Shown: piece after piece, positions 1 through 10,511 of the stretch | How the letters are laid out: each line of letters starts with the position of its first letter | How positions within the stretch are numbered: the stretch's first letter is position 1 | Assembly: GCA_030686995.1 (NCBI GenBank) | Contig: CM060681.1 | Coordinates: forward strand, 160,040,333-160,104,332 | Length of the DNA stretch: 64,000 bases | Origin: Artemisia argyi | Lineage: Eukaryota > Streptophyta > Magnoliopsida > Asterales > Asteraceae | Direction of reading: 5' to 3' | The notes under the pieces: generated by a model | Database searches by the model: none | The model's input: only the letters and a program-made list of their open reading frames with translations | Told to the model about the DNA's origin: nothing | Translations under genes and position numbers: made by a program

Positions 1-713
1 ACCCTTTTACGGATTTAACCCTGTAAGTCTTTCAAAACAAGATTCATGATACCCATTTCAATTATTCCTAATAAAGGAATTTGATTCACCTCAACTCCTA
101 GCGATTTCATTAAGATCTCTTTGGAACCACACCACCTATCATCTGTAGACCAATGGTCAGAATTTGAGATTGATTCAAACCTAGGGAGATATGCCCAAAT
201 CGGGTGTGAATAACACTAGAAATGGTTGGATTACCCATTTGCCATAAATCAAATTCAGTTGCAACCATAGTTATCACACGAGCTTAGAGACTACACCATT
301 CGAAGCACTCTATGGTCGAAGTGCCAACATCCATTGACGGGTCAAAACTTGGAAAAGCACAACTCACTAGTCCCGTAAGCATTCATGAAATAACCAGGAA
401 TTTCCTACAAATCAAGAATCAATTACAAGTTCGATAAGCGGTAAACCACTAGAATTTCAAGTTCGTGGCATGATTGTGTGGAAAGTTCTGCCTAGGAAAG
501 GCATAATACCATTCAGAAAACTTCATAAAGTTAAACTCGATATACACTGAACCATTTACGAATTCTGACAGAGTAGGCCTAGTGGCCGTCAGACTTGAAC
601 CTTGTTAGAGCTCAGTAGCTTACACGATTGTATGATCATCTTTTAACCAATACCACTCTAGAGACCAACACAAACTGAACTTCGGGACGAAGTTCCTTTT
701 AAGGGGGTGAGAA
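1..713 (+). pseudogene. Decayed 3' end of a Ty3/gypsy (Tekay-like) pol: integrase C-terminal region
   Basis: This is the last part of the polyprotein of a chromovirus-like Ty3/gypsy element; the rest lies left of the window. At 290-322 the plus strand reads TTPFEALYGR, the motif that closes the integrase core in plant chromoviruses. Further on, in other frames, are pieces resembling PLEF-V (about 450-470) and WKVLPRKGI-PFRK (480-520), the tail that normally follows. Stops and frame changes are frequent, so it cannot make a working integrase. It runs directly into a polypurine tract and a long LTR, which fixes it as the 3' end of the interior. The integrase motif is clear; the Tekay label rests on the long LTR and remembered motif order. 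Confidence 0.7.
700..713 (+). other. Polypurine tract of the Tekay-like element
   Basis: The purine run TAAGGGGGTGAGAA directly precedes the LTR start TGTCACA. It is the expected primer position for plus-strand DNA synthesis and fixes the LTR boundary at 714. Confidence 0.75.
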
Positions 714-754
714 TGTCACAACTCGTAATTTCAGGTCATTTTCCAAATCCCGAC

Positions 755-925
755 AATTTTACTATTCAACGGTTACTATTCACCGTTTACTATTCACCGG
801 TCACTATTCATCATTTTACTATTCATCATTTTCGGAGTCAGTTTGTGATTCCAAGAAGCGTTCAGAAATTTTACTATTCATGTGACACTATTCATTTCCG
901 GAGGGAAATCACTATTCACGATTGC
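755..925 (+). repeat. Cluster of ACTATTCA motifs at the start of the U3 region
   Basis: About nine copies of (T)TACTATTCA or CACTATTCA occur in 170 bases at the LTR start. The related solo LTR has the same cluster at about 13245-13400, so it is conserved in position. Function is unknown. Confidence 0.75.
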
Positions 926-3785
926 CGTTCATTTCATCGTAAACTGAGTTTACGGGTCTTCCAATTCGCGTAACCAATGTGGTTTGGCTGCAAATTCATG
1001 CATCCTTCATTTATTACATTTCATATAGACTGGAGTAGTCTATATATATCATCAGTAACATCATCAGTACTTTAGGCCCTACACGGATATGCATTATTTT
1101 CATTTACGTATGCTTAATTTGTAATTAACGTTACCACTCAGTTTTACTACTAACGTATACCCAATACTCTCGACTATGATCCTAACATATTTACATACTC
1201 ATAATAATAATATAAAAATTATATTATTAATTTACCCGGTGTTTTAAAATCAATGGCTATATTTTACGGTCGAAGCTTATAACTCCGTCGGTTTGCGCTA
1301 TTTCAATTCAATAATTATTATAACACCCGATTCTTGCAAGGAATAATATTTTACAACTTTTACAACTTCGTTGTATTTTATTTCACCTCGGTGACATTTA
1401 TTTCAAGATAACTCGGTACCCGATAACACCTAAAATACAAAATATCTAACTTATACATACAAAGGGGAGTCAAGCTCATTAATTAAGCCCACAAAACACA
1501 AATCCATGTTTTGCTCCTTTTGACCATGGACTTGGACCATATTAATTACACTTGACCAAGATTATACATATATACTCCACCCTTTTTCATTTTCATTCCA
1601 ATAAACAACACACACTAGCAAACACCATTTTCATCTTCTCCCTTTGAGTATGGATCGACCAAGAAACAACCATAAGAAGAATCCATAAAATTTTCAAGAT
1701 CAAGTGTTGAATCAAGTCCTAATCAAGATCTAGTTGGGGTTGTGTGATAAAAATCCCTAGGTTAATTACATATTTCTCATCAAATCACCTCAAATATTCA
1801 AGTAAGCTTCAAGAATACTTTTGATCTTTTCATACTTCCATTTACTTTATATTTTTTTTATGTATTTTTAAGATCTATTGGTAAAACATGCAAGTATGTA
1901 AGATCCATACCACTTGTTACTCATTTTGTTTTTATAAACACTAGATCTATAATTTTCACTAGTAATCTCATTAGATCCACTAAGATTGGTGATGTTTAGG
2001 ACCCCATGACACCCTAAGAAGGTGTATGGTAGGATTGGGTATTTGTGGAGTTGATTTGAGATAGTTTGGGTAAGTTTTGAACAAGCCTTGAACTAGAAAA
2101 GTTGATTTTCCAAACTATATATAAGGTTCTGTCCATTTTTGTAAAATCTGGAAAGATCAGTGGGTTTTGGGTAACTTTGGACCAAAGATTTAGAAAATAC
2201 ATTCCGAGATGAAACTATGGCCGAAAACGGGGATAAAATCCGAGTTACGACGAAAAAGTTATGATATTTCCAATATTAACGACGAAAACTATTTTCTGAA
2301 AAATTACTTGCTGTCCCACGATTTTCTTGGACTGTTTCGAGGCCTAAAACTTGATCTAGCCGTCCCGACTTATCAAAAATATACTAGTATGCCATCCCAC
2401 GATTCCGGGGATATAAAGAACGTAGAAAACGAGCTTATAACGAAAAAGATACAAGCGTTTGAACTTAGACGAATATATATATTTTCCATCAGCTTTTCTA
2501 TTACACTTTTTGCCGCAAAACTGTCTTTGCGAGACACCACCTTCTCGGCTGTTTTTCTTCATGATCGGATCAATTTGAGTCCGAGCCGTAGTTTTATGAA
2601 ATCAAGATCTTCCAACAAGCTTTTCAAATCATTTGGCCGTCCGTCGAATAGACTTATAACGAATAAACTACGACCTCATCTATATACCCGATAAACTATA
2701 TATATTTTGACAGCTTTTACTATAATGAAATTTTCTAAGTGTTGAACATAATACTTTCAAGTAACAACAATAAGAGTCGATTTTCTCATCGATCGAGACC
2801 CGTATCGCCAAAAGTTAAATGACACGACTTCAAGATATCGTTACAAGGTTTTCAAAAACACCGAGTTTCATCACTAACCCTTAACGTACAACATTTCGCG
2901 ACTTGTTTTGCGAGGCCATTTTGGGCATATTTTCAAGTTATGAAAATGCTATTTTTGTGACGAAAACCTTATATTTGCCGATAAGACACCAAACCAGGAT
3001 CGTGGAGTACCGTTTCAACATATCTACACGAAAAGTGGTTATTAACTTAACGAGACGTCAAAAATGTATTTTTGACGATAAACACTATTTTCAAAACTAA
3101 CGAGTGGTATCGATAACATACGTATTTGCATGTGTAGCTTCATTTCATTTCTTACATTAGAATATCATTCATATTAGGTTGCGATTAGAGATCGTGCCTC
3201 ATTTCGTGTATTCACTTTTGTCATCATAGCTATCGCACCAGGTGAGTTCATAACCCCTACTTTTACTTGTTTTACAACTGTTTTGGGGGAAGATACATGC
3301 TCATTACTATTTAAATTTAATGCTTGTTTTACTTGAACGCGAATCATTTTCTCAAACATTACTGGATGGTTGAAATACTTGATTGATTTCTTGAATACAT
3401 TATGAATTACTTATTCCATCCTTGATTACTTTCTTATGGATACAAGTTCTTGCTTTTGCGGACATAAATACAAAACTGTTACTTTGCCTGAGTTACCTAT
3501 TACTGCCACTGAAGTCCCCTTTATCATGAACCGTTAATTACATGCGTGTGAGCGCGAATGCTGTGGATAGATCTATTTGGGTTGACACCCCGTCCGAGTT
3601 GGTCGCGCCAACCTGTTAAACGGACGCATATCATTCGGATTACTTCCGAGTGTCTGGCAAACACTTACTTGGGGCATTTTATGCTTGATTGCATACGATT
3701 ACGTCGAGCTTCGGGGTCATGAGCTTTAGGCACTGTATACCTTATTTTTGGCTGTGACATTGTATTTGTTATATTGTCTTGCCTT

Positions 3786-3910
3786 CCGCAAAATACTTGT
3801 TTACGGAAAATACTTGATTACTGAAAATACTTGTTTACGGAAAATACTTGAGTACTGAAAACACTTGTTTACAGGAAATACTTGATTTCTGGAAAATACT
3901 TGTTTACTTA
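3786..3910 (+). repeat. 18-19-bp minisatellite inside the LTR
   Basis: Roughly seven imperfect copies of a unit near GGAAAATACTTGTTTAC, alternating with GATTACT variants, run head to tail. I did not see it in the related solo LTR, so it probably expanded in this copy or subfamily. Confidence 0.75.
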
Positions 3911-4230
3911 AAATTATGAACTCACCAGCTTTATGCTGACGTTTTAGCATGTATTTTCAGGTTTTAAGCAATGGCACTCTACAGGAGGTTTTGGCAGGGC
4001 ATGGCATGGTCATAGAAGACTCTGATATTCTTATGGGGACCGCTTTAAACTATTTTAAGGGCTTACTTTCGCATAAATTTTAAACAATGCAAATTCAATG
4101 CTTTTAGTTAAAAAATTTTAGTCTAAATGATTGAAGTGAAAACAAATTTTGTACTTGTGCTGTATTACCAATTGAGTTACACCCCAGCTACTTGTATGCT
4201 TCCGCTGGACCCGATTCTGGGGGTGTGACA

Positions 4231-4553
4231 CGTAGAGAGAATTGGAATAGGCGTAATCGGGTAGTCTCTCTAGTTTCAACACTTAGGTCTATAGAATCTA
4301 CGATTTTAAGGAAGTCCTTAAGATGTTGATTTGGATCTTCGGAACGAAGTCCATGGAATGCACATCCGCTTTGCACCAACCGGATGGTGTCGGATCGCAA
4401 GGGGGTAACATTGGCTCCGGTGAGCTCAATGGTGTTCCGGTAGCCTTGGTGGCTAGGTCGGAAATACTCTCCTAAGGTTCGAGACCTAAGGGGTTCTAGT
4501 GGTGGGTTTTGTTGTGGTTGGATGACGGGTTCAAAGACGTTCCCGTTGTCCAT
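4231..4553 (-). pseudogene. Athila-like gag, N-terminal fragment (element C)
   Basis: The first 108 or so codons of a gag that starts MDNGN at 4553 on the minus strand. It matches the start of the longer gag at 61379-62542, including IRLVQSGCAFHGLRS, DPNQHLKDFLKI and RLRLFQFSLR. Gag builds the virus-like particle in which the element's RNA is reverse transcribed. The frame is cut at 4230, exactly where the Tekay-like LTR begins, so a later insertion broke it. The last 13 codons of the open frame are LTR sequence. The primer site and LTR of the same element lie to the right, as expected for a minus-strand copy. Confidence 0.8.
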
Positions 4554-4699
4554 GGTGTCGGGTGGTGAAGAGTTACGAACAAAGACACAAAGAAATAAGA
4601 TAGACTAAAGAAGACCTAAAAATAAAAATAAAATCTTACTAGAATGGAATCTAGCAAGTAGACCTAACAAAAAAAATTTCTAACCTAGACAATAACTAT

Positions 4700-4718
4700 T
4701 CCCCGGGCAGCGGTGCCA
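4700..4718 (-). other. tRNA-Asp primer binding site of element C
   Basis: The minus strand reads close to TGGCGCCGCTGCCGGGGA, the 3' end of plant tRNA-Asp used by Athila elements. This copy has one extra base and a point change, so it is probably worn. Confidence 0.75.
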
Positions 4719-4724
4719 AAAACT

Positions 4725-6144
4725 TGATATGTGGGAATCGCACCAGGCTTTACCTCTCGAGGGATCTCGAGAAGCTTACAACCCCCACCAGGCAGTGTAC
4801 CTGATCGTTGTAGTATAGTATAGTGACAAGTACCGGGGGATTGATCGTTCAGCTAGGAATAGTGTCGCTAGGATTAGAAAACCTAATTACTAGTGCTAAA
4901 GATGATGGAAGATTATTTTTCGTATTTTTATATTTTTTTGAAAGCAAGTAAATATCTCGGGTTTGAATGATATGGGCGGAATTAGTTGCTAGTCAACTAA
5001 CCCAATACTAAGATGCAATCAAAATAAAATACTAAAAATGAAAATAAATCTAAATTATACTAAGGTTGTGAGCAATATGTGGAGAAAATGTGTTTACTTA
5101 GATTTCACTACTCCCTAGACATCTTTTACACGTTAATTACTTGTTATAGTTGCGTGGATGACGGATTGTATTCCTTAATACCATTCATGGGGTGGCGCAC
5201 TTACTTCCCCAATCCTATGAGTGCCTACTTCACTCCTATGTCGAACCGTTAAAAACTCCTAACATGGGATCATTAGAAATTACTCATGCAGTAAATATAA
5301 CCAATAAAACCTAGTGCACATAGGTTCATGTTTCTTAAGACGTTCAAGCATGATACCAATTGGAGATCTGCCAGTTTTCTTAAGCCTAACATCGAAATCA
5401 TTCATCCAATACAACCATAAACAAGTAATCAACACATAATTAACATCTAGGTTTCATTAGATCCAAGCAAACACAAGATAGATCTTGCCTAGCATGATGG
5501 AATTAAGACAAGAACAAGATATAGACAACCAACACATAGACATATTGATTGAATTAAAAGAACACTTATCTTAATTACACATGAAAGAGATCAAGGGCTG
5601 AGAACCCTTAAAAAACCCGTAAAATTCATCTTAAGTTCGGACCTAGGGTTTCTCCAAAACTCCTCTCTTTTTAATGTGAAAATTAGAAAACTATATATAG
5701 GAAATAGGGTCTAACGGCGTCAAGACAAATCTTGTGACGCCGTCATCTCGCCGCCAAAATACTTCTCGGACTGTCTTGATCTACTTCTGACGCCGTCATG
5801 TGTTAGCATTTTCCAGGCCGTCATGCATTTTACTCTTGACGCCCTACTTCGTGACGCCGTCAAATCTGTACTGGGTCGTCATGGAAAGTCATGGAATTTA
5901 CTCTTGACGCCGTCAGAAATTCTTTCTTGACGCCGTCACCTACTGTTCCCAGCTTGAAAAATTGAGACTTTGCCGTTTTCTTCACTTTTATGGTCCAAAA
6001 ACGTTCAAAATGCTTTCTTTTCCAGATTTCACTCCCAAAGTACCTAAAATCACAAAAGGAACGATTTAGGGCAATATTTGATCTAATAAATTCAATTCCA
6101 GACTTAAATGACCCCCTAAAAGTGGTTCATTTTTCGCCTCATCA
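4725..6144 (-). mobile_element. LTR of Athila-like element C
   Basis: The LTR reads TGATATG...CGCCTCATCA on the plus strand and is homologous to those at 55724 and 62711. The CAGGCAGTGTACCTGATCG block and the tail CAAAAGGAACGATTTAGGG are shared. It adjoins the primer site, so it is the 5' LTR of a minus-strand element. A minus-strand TATA box overlaps 5691-5702. Upstream of it in that orientation (5704-5945) lie five perfect copies of TGACGCCGTCA, at 5735, 5788, 5852, 5905 and 5928, plus partial ones. The right flank TTCTT (6145-6149) should be the target duplication. Confidence 0.8.
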
Positions 6145-7762
6145 TTCTTTACATATGCATATTATATTTTATATTTAATATGTAGTGTTCTATAATCTCA
6201 TGATTTATCTGATTTTATTCCTACATTTTATTAAATCGATTAAAAAGATAAAAGTCTCTATGGCTAAGCTTTGTTTTTAAGTTCTATAGCTTTAATAACA
6301 TATCAAAGATTTACAACAACAATCAACTTATGATTTTAAGTTACAACAATCTAAAAAAATAAAAATAAAAATAAAAATAAAAAAAAAATAAAAAAAATAA
6401 AAAATAAATTATAAAAACTATGTTAATTGACGTTTCTAAGATGCTTTACAACTCTAGTTTACAAAATTTTAACTAACAGTAGTCCTCGCCACTTCAACTT
6501 GTCATGTAAATTTGAAATGTTAATGTGAAAATAAAAGTTTTGTTAAATTTTTTGATAAAAAGACATGACCAGACCGGGTTTAGCAAACCGGGTCAATGAA
6601 AAACCGGCGGTTCAATCCGGTTCTCAAACAAGCAAAAACCCGGTCACATCTGGCCCGGTCTCCGAGCCGATTCCCTGTTCAATTAGTTGAACCGGCCGGG
6701 TCAACCCTGGTTTTAAAACATTTATTTTAACTAATAAAAATCACTGTTAAAATCTATGGTATTAGAGTATCTTACTTCGAGCATCCTTGGAGAAACGCCT
6801 AAGTAGCTTCTTTGATGTTATGGTCAACACAACCATATGGTCCTTTTAGAACTATAGGAATAAGGGCCTCTTTAATCTAAATCGGCCTCAAAAAGATCTC
6901 ACTCTAAACGAGATTAAGCTTTCGACGTTTAATATATAGGATCTCGAGTAGAAGTAAAAATATTTCTTTTAGTTAGCTAGACTGGTTTAGTGACCCATGT
7001 AACTCTCTTAATTCAATCTTATAATTGTTCCTTCTAACTTTTTGCTAGTCTTTTAATATAATTCCGCCATTTCAAAAGAAAAAAAAAAAAGAGATTATCT
7101 TACAGATTAACAACTAAAGACGAGGCAGTTTCACTCCGCTTTACACTTCGGGCTGGCATGTTTCATATGATATTAATATGAAGACTACTTAAACATGGAA
7201 ACCAAATAATAATTAAATGCTAATTATCATGTGCTATAGCACACATTTTAGAAAAAAAATCATAAAAATATGTATAATTGGTGAACACTTATTAGTAAAC
7301 GTTTTGCTAATATTTGCTCATTAGGTACATATTTAGCTCCTTATATATGGAAGGTTTTAGTTAATTAGCGTCAAACATCAATTTAAACAAGTTAATTTTA
7401 AAGTTTAATTAATGTTTATTGAATGCGTTTTTTATTTAAAAAGAAATTTTATATTCATTAATTGCACTCTATGGTGCGCTCAGTGAACACATTAGCAAAA
7501 CTCTATTAATAAACATACAAACAATCGATACGTCTCAATATTTTAAACATAGCATTTAATGCAATCTTTAGTAATTTCCTTTATTTTATTCTCTTTCTAA
7601 GTAACTCACCGAGAGCCAGCCCTTCTGATCATCAACTAGCGCACTGGGCAATGTTCTCCAGAATCAAGATTGTCTTTAGGAGAGTACAAACGGTGCTATT
7701 GCAACGGGCCACCATTTGACGAGTGTCACAAAATTTCATGCATTTCTATTATATATACATAA
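6145..7762. other. AT-rich DNA without a recognisable gene
   Basis: I see no supported coding region here. It holds an A-rich low-complexity run (about 6350-6416), a CCGGTT-rich patch listed separately, and otherwise unremarkable AT-rich sequence up to the Helitron-like units. Confidence 0.6.
6560..6720. repeat. CCGGTT/AACCGG-rich repeat, possible MITE-type element
   Basis: A GC-richer patch with many copies of CCGGTT, AACCGG and CCGGGTC in both orientations, ending in GGTTTTAAAACA. Many plant non-autonomous DNA transposons have such ends. I could not fix terminal inverted repeats or a target duplication, so the class is a guess. Confidence 0.4.
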
Positions 7763-8192
7763 CTAGTTTTGCAACCCGCGCGTTGCTGCGGAATTCTTTT
7801 ATTGCCGTTAGCTACTTAACGTAAAATTAATTACCTAGGACTAACTTTGCAATTGATGTATAACATGAATGACCATTTATGTAAATTATGTGAGGATTAA
7901 ATTTGCAATAAACCATTGAGATGAAGGACAAAGTGCGTAATTTTTTTTAAATGTTAAAGTAACGGTCATTAGTAAACAGCCGTTAAATAACTAACGGCTG
8001 TTAGTACTGTACAAACAAGACTGAATTTGCAATTGATGTATAACATAAAGGACCATTTATGTAAATTATGTGAGGAATAAATTTGCAATGAACCGCTAAG
8101 ATGAAGGACAAAGTGCGTACAAATTTTTTTTTAAATGTTAAAGATAACTGTCGTTAGTTAACAGCCGTTAAATAGCTAACGACCGTTAGTAC

Positions 8193-8224
<32 letters not shown>

Positions 8225-8297
8225 TAGCATCCACTGTAGCAAGCACTGTAGCAGCTACAGTGCTGCTACAGTAAATGTTTATGCCTTTTAGTATATA
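7763..8297 (-). mobile_element. Helitron-like unit 1 (non-autonomous)
   Basis: Read on the minus strand, it ends with a GC-rich hairpin (CCGC...GCGG around GCGTTGCT in plus view, 7775-7793) followed shortly by CTAG and then T, the usual Helitron 3' terminus. Its other end reads TATATACTAAAAGGC, a typical AT-rich Helitron 5' end. No Rep/helicase is encoded. A segment of about 180 bases from near 7838 is repeated near 8023 (GCAATTGATGTATAACAT... to CCGTTAGTAC). The far end carries an inverted repeat GCACTGTAGCAGCTACAGTGC-like and a poly(A) run (8190-8220). Assignment rests on the termini. Confidence 0.55.
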
Positions 8298-8621
8298 CGA
8301 GTTTGGTACCCGCGCGTTGCTGCGGAATTCTTTTGTTGCCGTTAGCTACTTAACGTGAAGTTAGTTACATAGGACTGACTTTGCAATTGATGTATAACAT
8401 GAAGGACCATTTATGTAAATTATTTGAGGACTAAATTTGCAATGAAACACTGAAATGAAGGACAAAGTGCGTACAATTTTTTTTTAAATGTTAAAGATAA
8501 CGGTCATTAGTTAACAGCCGTTAAATAACTAATGACCGTTAGTACCTAAAAAAAATTACTGTAGCGTCCACTGTAGTAACTACAGTGGTTGCTACAGTAA
8601 CCTCTTGGGTTTTAGTATATA
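8298..8621 (-). mobile_element. Helitron-like unit 2, abutting unit 1
   Basis: It begins in plus view with CGAG, a worn CTRR complement, followed by TACCCGCGCGTTGCTGCGG, and ends in TTTTAGTATATA. It is homologous to unit 1 but has only one copy of the 180-base internal segment. There is no spacer between the units, so this is a head-to-tail array. Confidence 0.55.
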
Positions 8622-9037
8622 TTAGGTAGCCCGCGCGTTGCGGCGGGTGTGTTTTGTATTTTGTATTTTGTGGGTTGTACGGTGTAATTAATAATTTTGT
8701 TATTTGAAGTATGCATATGTTTACTTGGAAGCATAATTTGTTTAAGTTTACCCATTTTTTTTTCTTGTTTGGTATTTTAAAAGAAACAAATTTGTATAAA
8801 ATTTTTTTGTAAGTGTATTATTTTTTTTGTTTTTTTATTTTTATTTTTTTGAGAAAACAAATTCTCATAAGAGAATTTATGTAAAAAAAAAAAGAAAAAA
8901 AGAAAAAAAAAAAAAAAAAAAAACTGTAACGAGTACTGTAGCAACACGTGGCGCAAAAATACTGTAGCGTACTGTAGCAAGCACTGTAGCAGCTACAGTG
9001 CTGCTACAGGAATTGTTTCTGCCTTTTAGTATATATA
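8622..9037 (-). mobile_element. Helitron-like unit 3, abutting unit 2
   Basis: It begins TTAG (CTAA on the minus strand, fitting CTRR). Next comes a perfect hairpin in plus view, CCCGC-GCGTTGCG-GCGGG (8631-8648), and the unit ends near GCCTTTTAGTATATATAG. Its interior differs from units 1 and 2 and is rich in A and T homopolymers (8810-8921). It keeps the CTGTAGCAGCTACAGTGC inverted repeat. The exact right end is uncertain by a few bases. Confidence 0.5.
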
Positions 9038-10511
9038 GTAATATGAGACTTGAGTTTAATTAGTTCATGCATTACTGAGACACATGTATTTTGTGTGCTT
9101 ATTTAGGGGTTTTGTGGTAATTGCTCGAAACCATCGAAATAAATTAGATGGCACTGTTCCAGATGACCGTTAAAAAGAAACAACTTCTTTTCATGTATAG
9201 ACACTCTATATATAAACCTTCCTAAGTAGTGTGAAACTTTATAATGGTATAAACCTAACCAACTATAAGGACCGATTTTATTGGCAAACCGTCGTTGACC
9301 ATTTTGCCATAGTACTATATACCCATATCATTGGCACATGTTATTGGCTTTCACTCAAGAAAAGCCGATTATTTAGCTAAAAGGGAGTGCTTTTTTTTCC
9401 CCATGGGTTACACGAAGAGAAGAAAAAAATGAAAACGACTCAAGTGCTAGTAGATTGTAGGGATTTGCCTTATCTTTAAAAGGGCTTTAAGTCACTTCTT
9501 TCTTTGTCACTCTCATATTTCAACTTTGCACCGACTTACACTTGATAGAACTGAATACATCGACTTTCACAGCACATTTACACAACATTTGAGTTTGACA
9601 TTTTAGTGGGAGATTATGAATAGAAGTCAAGATTTGATGCCCTAGTTAGGGTATACATCCCATACTCCCGTAGGTCAAATATCCATAACTTTTAGATAAA
9701 TTAGATCAATAATTGTTAGGCGTTTATATTTTTCAACTTCTTAATCAAGTGTATTGTTTGGGATTTTTTTTGGGCACCAAGTTAAATATACACAAAATTT
9801 AAGTTAATAAAGATCACATGAATACTGAGAAATGATGAGATGATAAAACATACTCCGTATTAGTTAACTTGAGCCCGGTCTATGAGCTTAGGTCCCTTAT
9901 GGCTTTAGCTAGGGGGCTTATATATATACAGACGAATTTTATTCATCCACGAAAAACATAGTGTTCATTCACAATTGTACCCTCTAATATTATTAAGCAA
10001 TTATTTTTAAATTCTATCCTTAAAGAAAACAAAACAAACACCAAAACGGGTCGTCTCTTCCACTAGCGGCACTCACCGCTGCCGGCGCTTGGGTATGTCC
10101 AGCTGTCATTAGTAAACACTACTTTTAAAAGACCTTTTTCACAACAGATGCCGTGTTACTTCTCGGCACTGCGACGTGAATACATCACGAAAAGAGACGC
10201 ATCAATTTTTGATTGAACTAGACTTGAACAAGCAGGCCATTGTTACCATCCATTGAAATAATATGTTATGGGTTTCGTTTATTGTCTTGATTCTGTTGGA
10301 AGGTAAATCTAACGTCTAGTGGTAAACTTTGGTATGGTTGCGGCTGAAGCTACACCTTTGATTTTGAATCACTTCATGTTATATTGTGTTATATCTACTC
10401 GTAAAAGATCATTATATTGTGTTGGTACTTGTTATTTGTTTATTTTTTGACCATTCCTTGGATCATTGGTGACCTTATTAGGAGATACATCTATCTATCT
10501 ATAAACATATA
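9038..10511. other. Non-repetitive AT-rich DNA, no gene recognised
   Basis: No open frame with a recognisable domain and no structural RNA is visible. This is one of the few stretches not obviously derived from an LTR element. Confidence 0.5.

Larger units (their letters stand above)
714..4230 (+). mobile_element. 3' LTR of the Tekay-like Ty3/gypsy element (3.5 kb)
   Basis: The LTR starts TGTCACAAC after the polypurine tract and ends GGGTGTGACA at 4230, giving matching TGTCACA/TGTGACA ends. It shares blocks with the solo LTR at 13203-16208, for example GACACCCTAAGAAGGTGTAT near 2008 and 14505, so both belong to one family. A cluster of TACTATTCA motifs fills its first 200 bases and a minisatellite lies near its right end. 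Small open frames inside it (such as 2209-2694) show no recognisable domain, and I do not call them genes. The next base, 4231, resumes an interrupted antisense gag, so this is a true insertion end. CGTAG at 4231-4235 should be the right-hand target duplication; the left copy is outside the window. Confidence 0.8.

Noticed and set aside
2209..2694. Open frame of 161 codons inside the Tekay-like LTR
   Set aside because: It lies wholly in an LTR, is not kept in the related solo LTR and shows no known motif.
3786..3910. CRISPR-like repeat-spacer array
   Set aside because: Units are contiguous with no unique spacers, and the context is a plant LTR, so it is a minisatellite.
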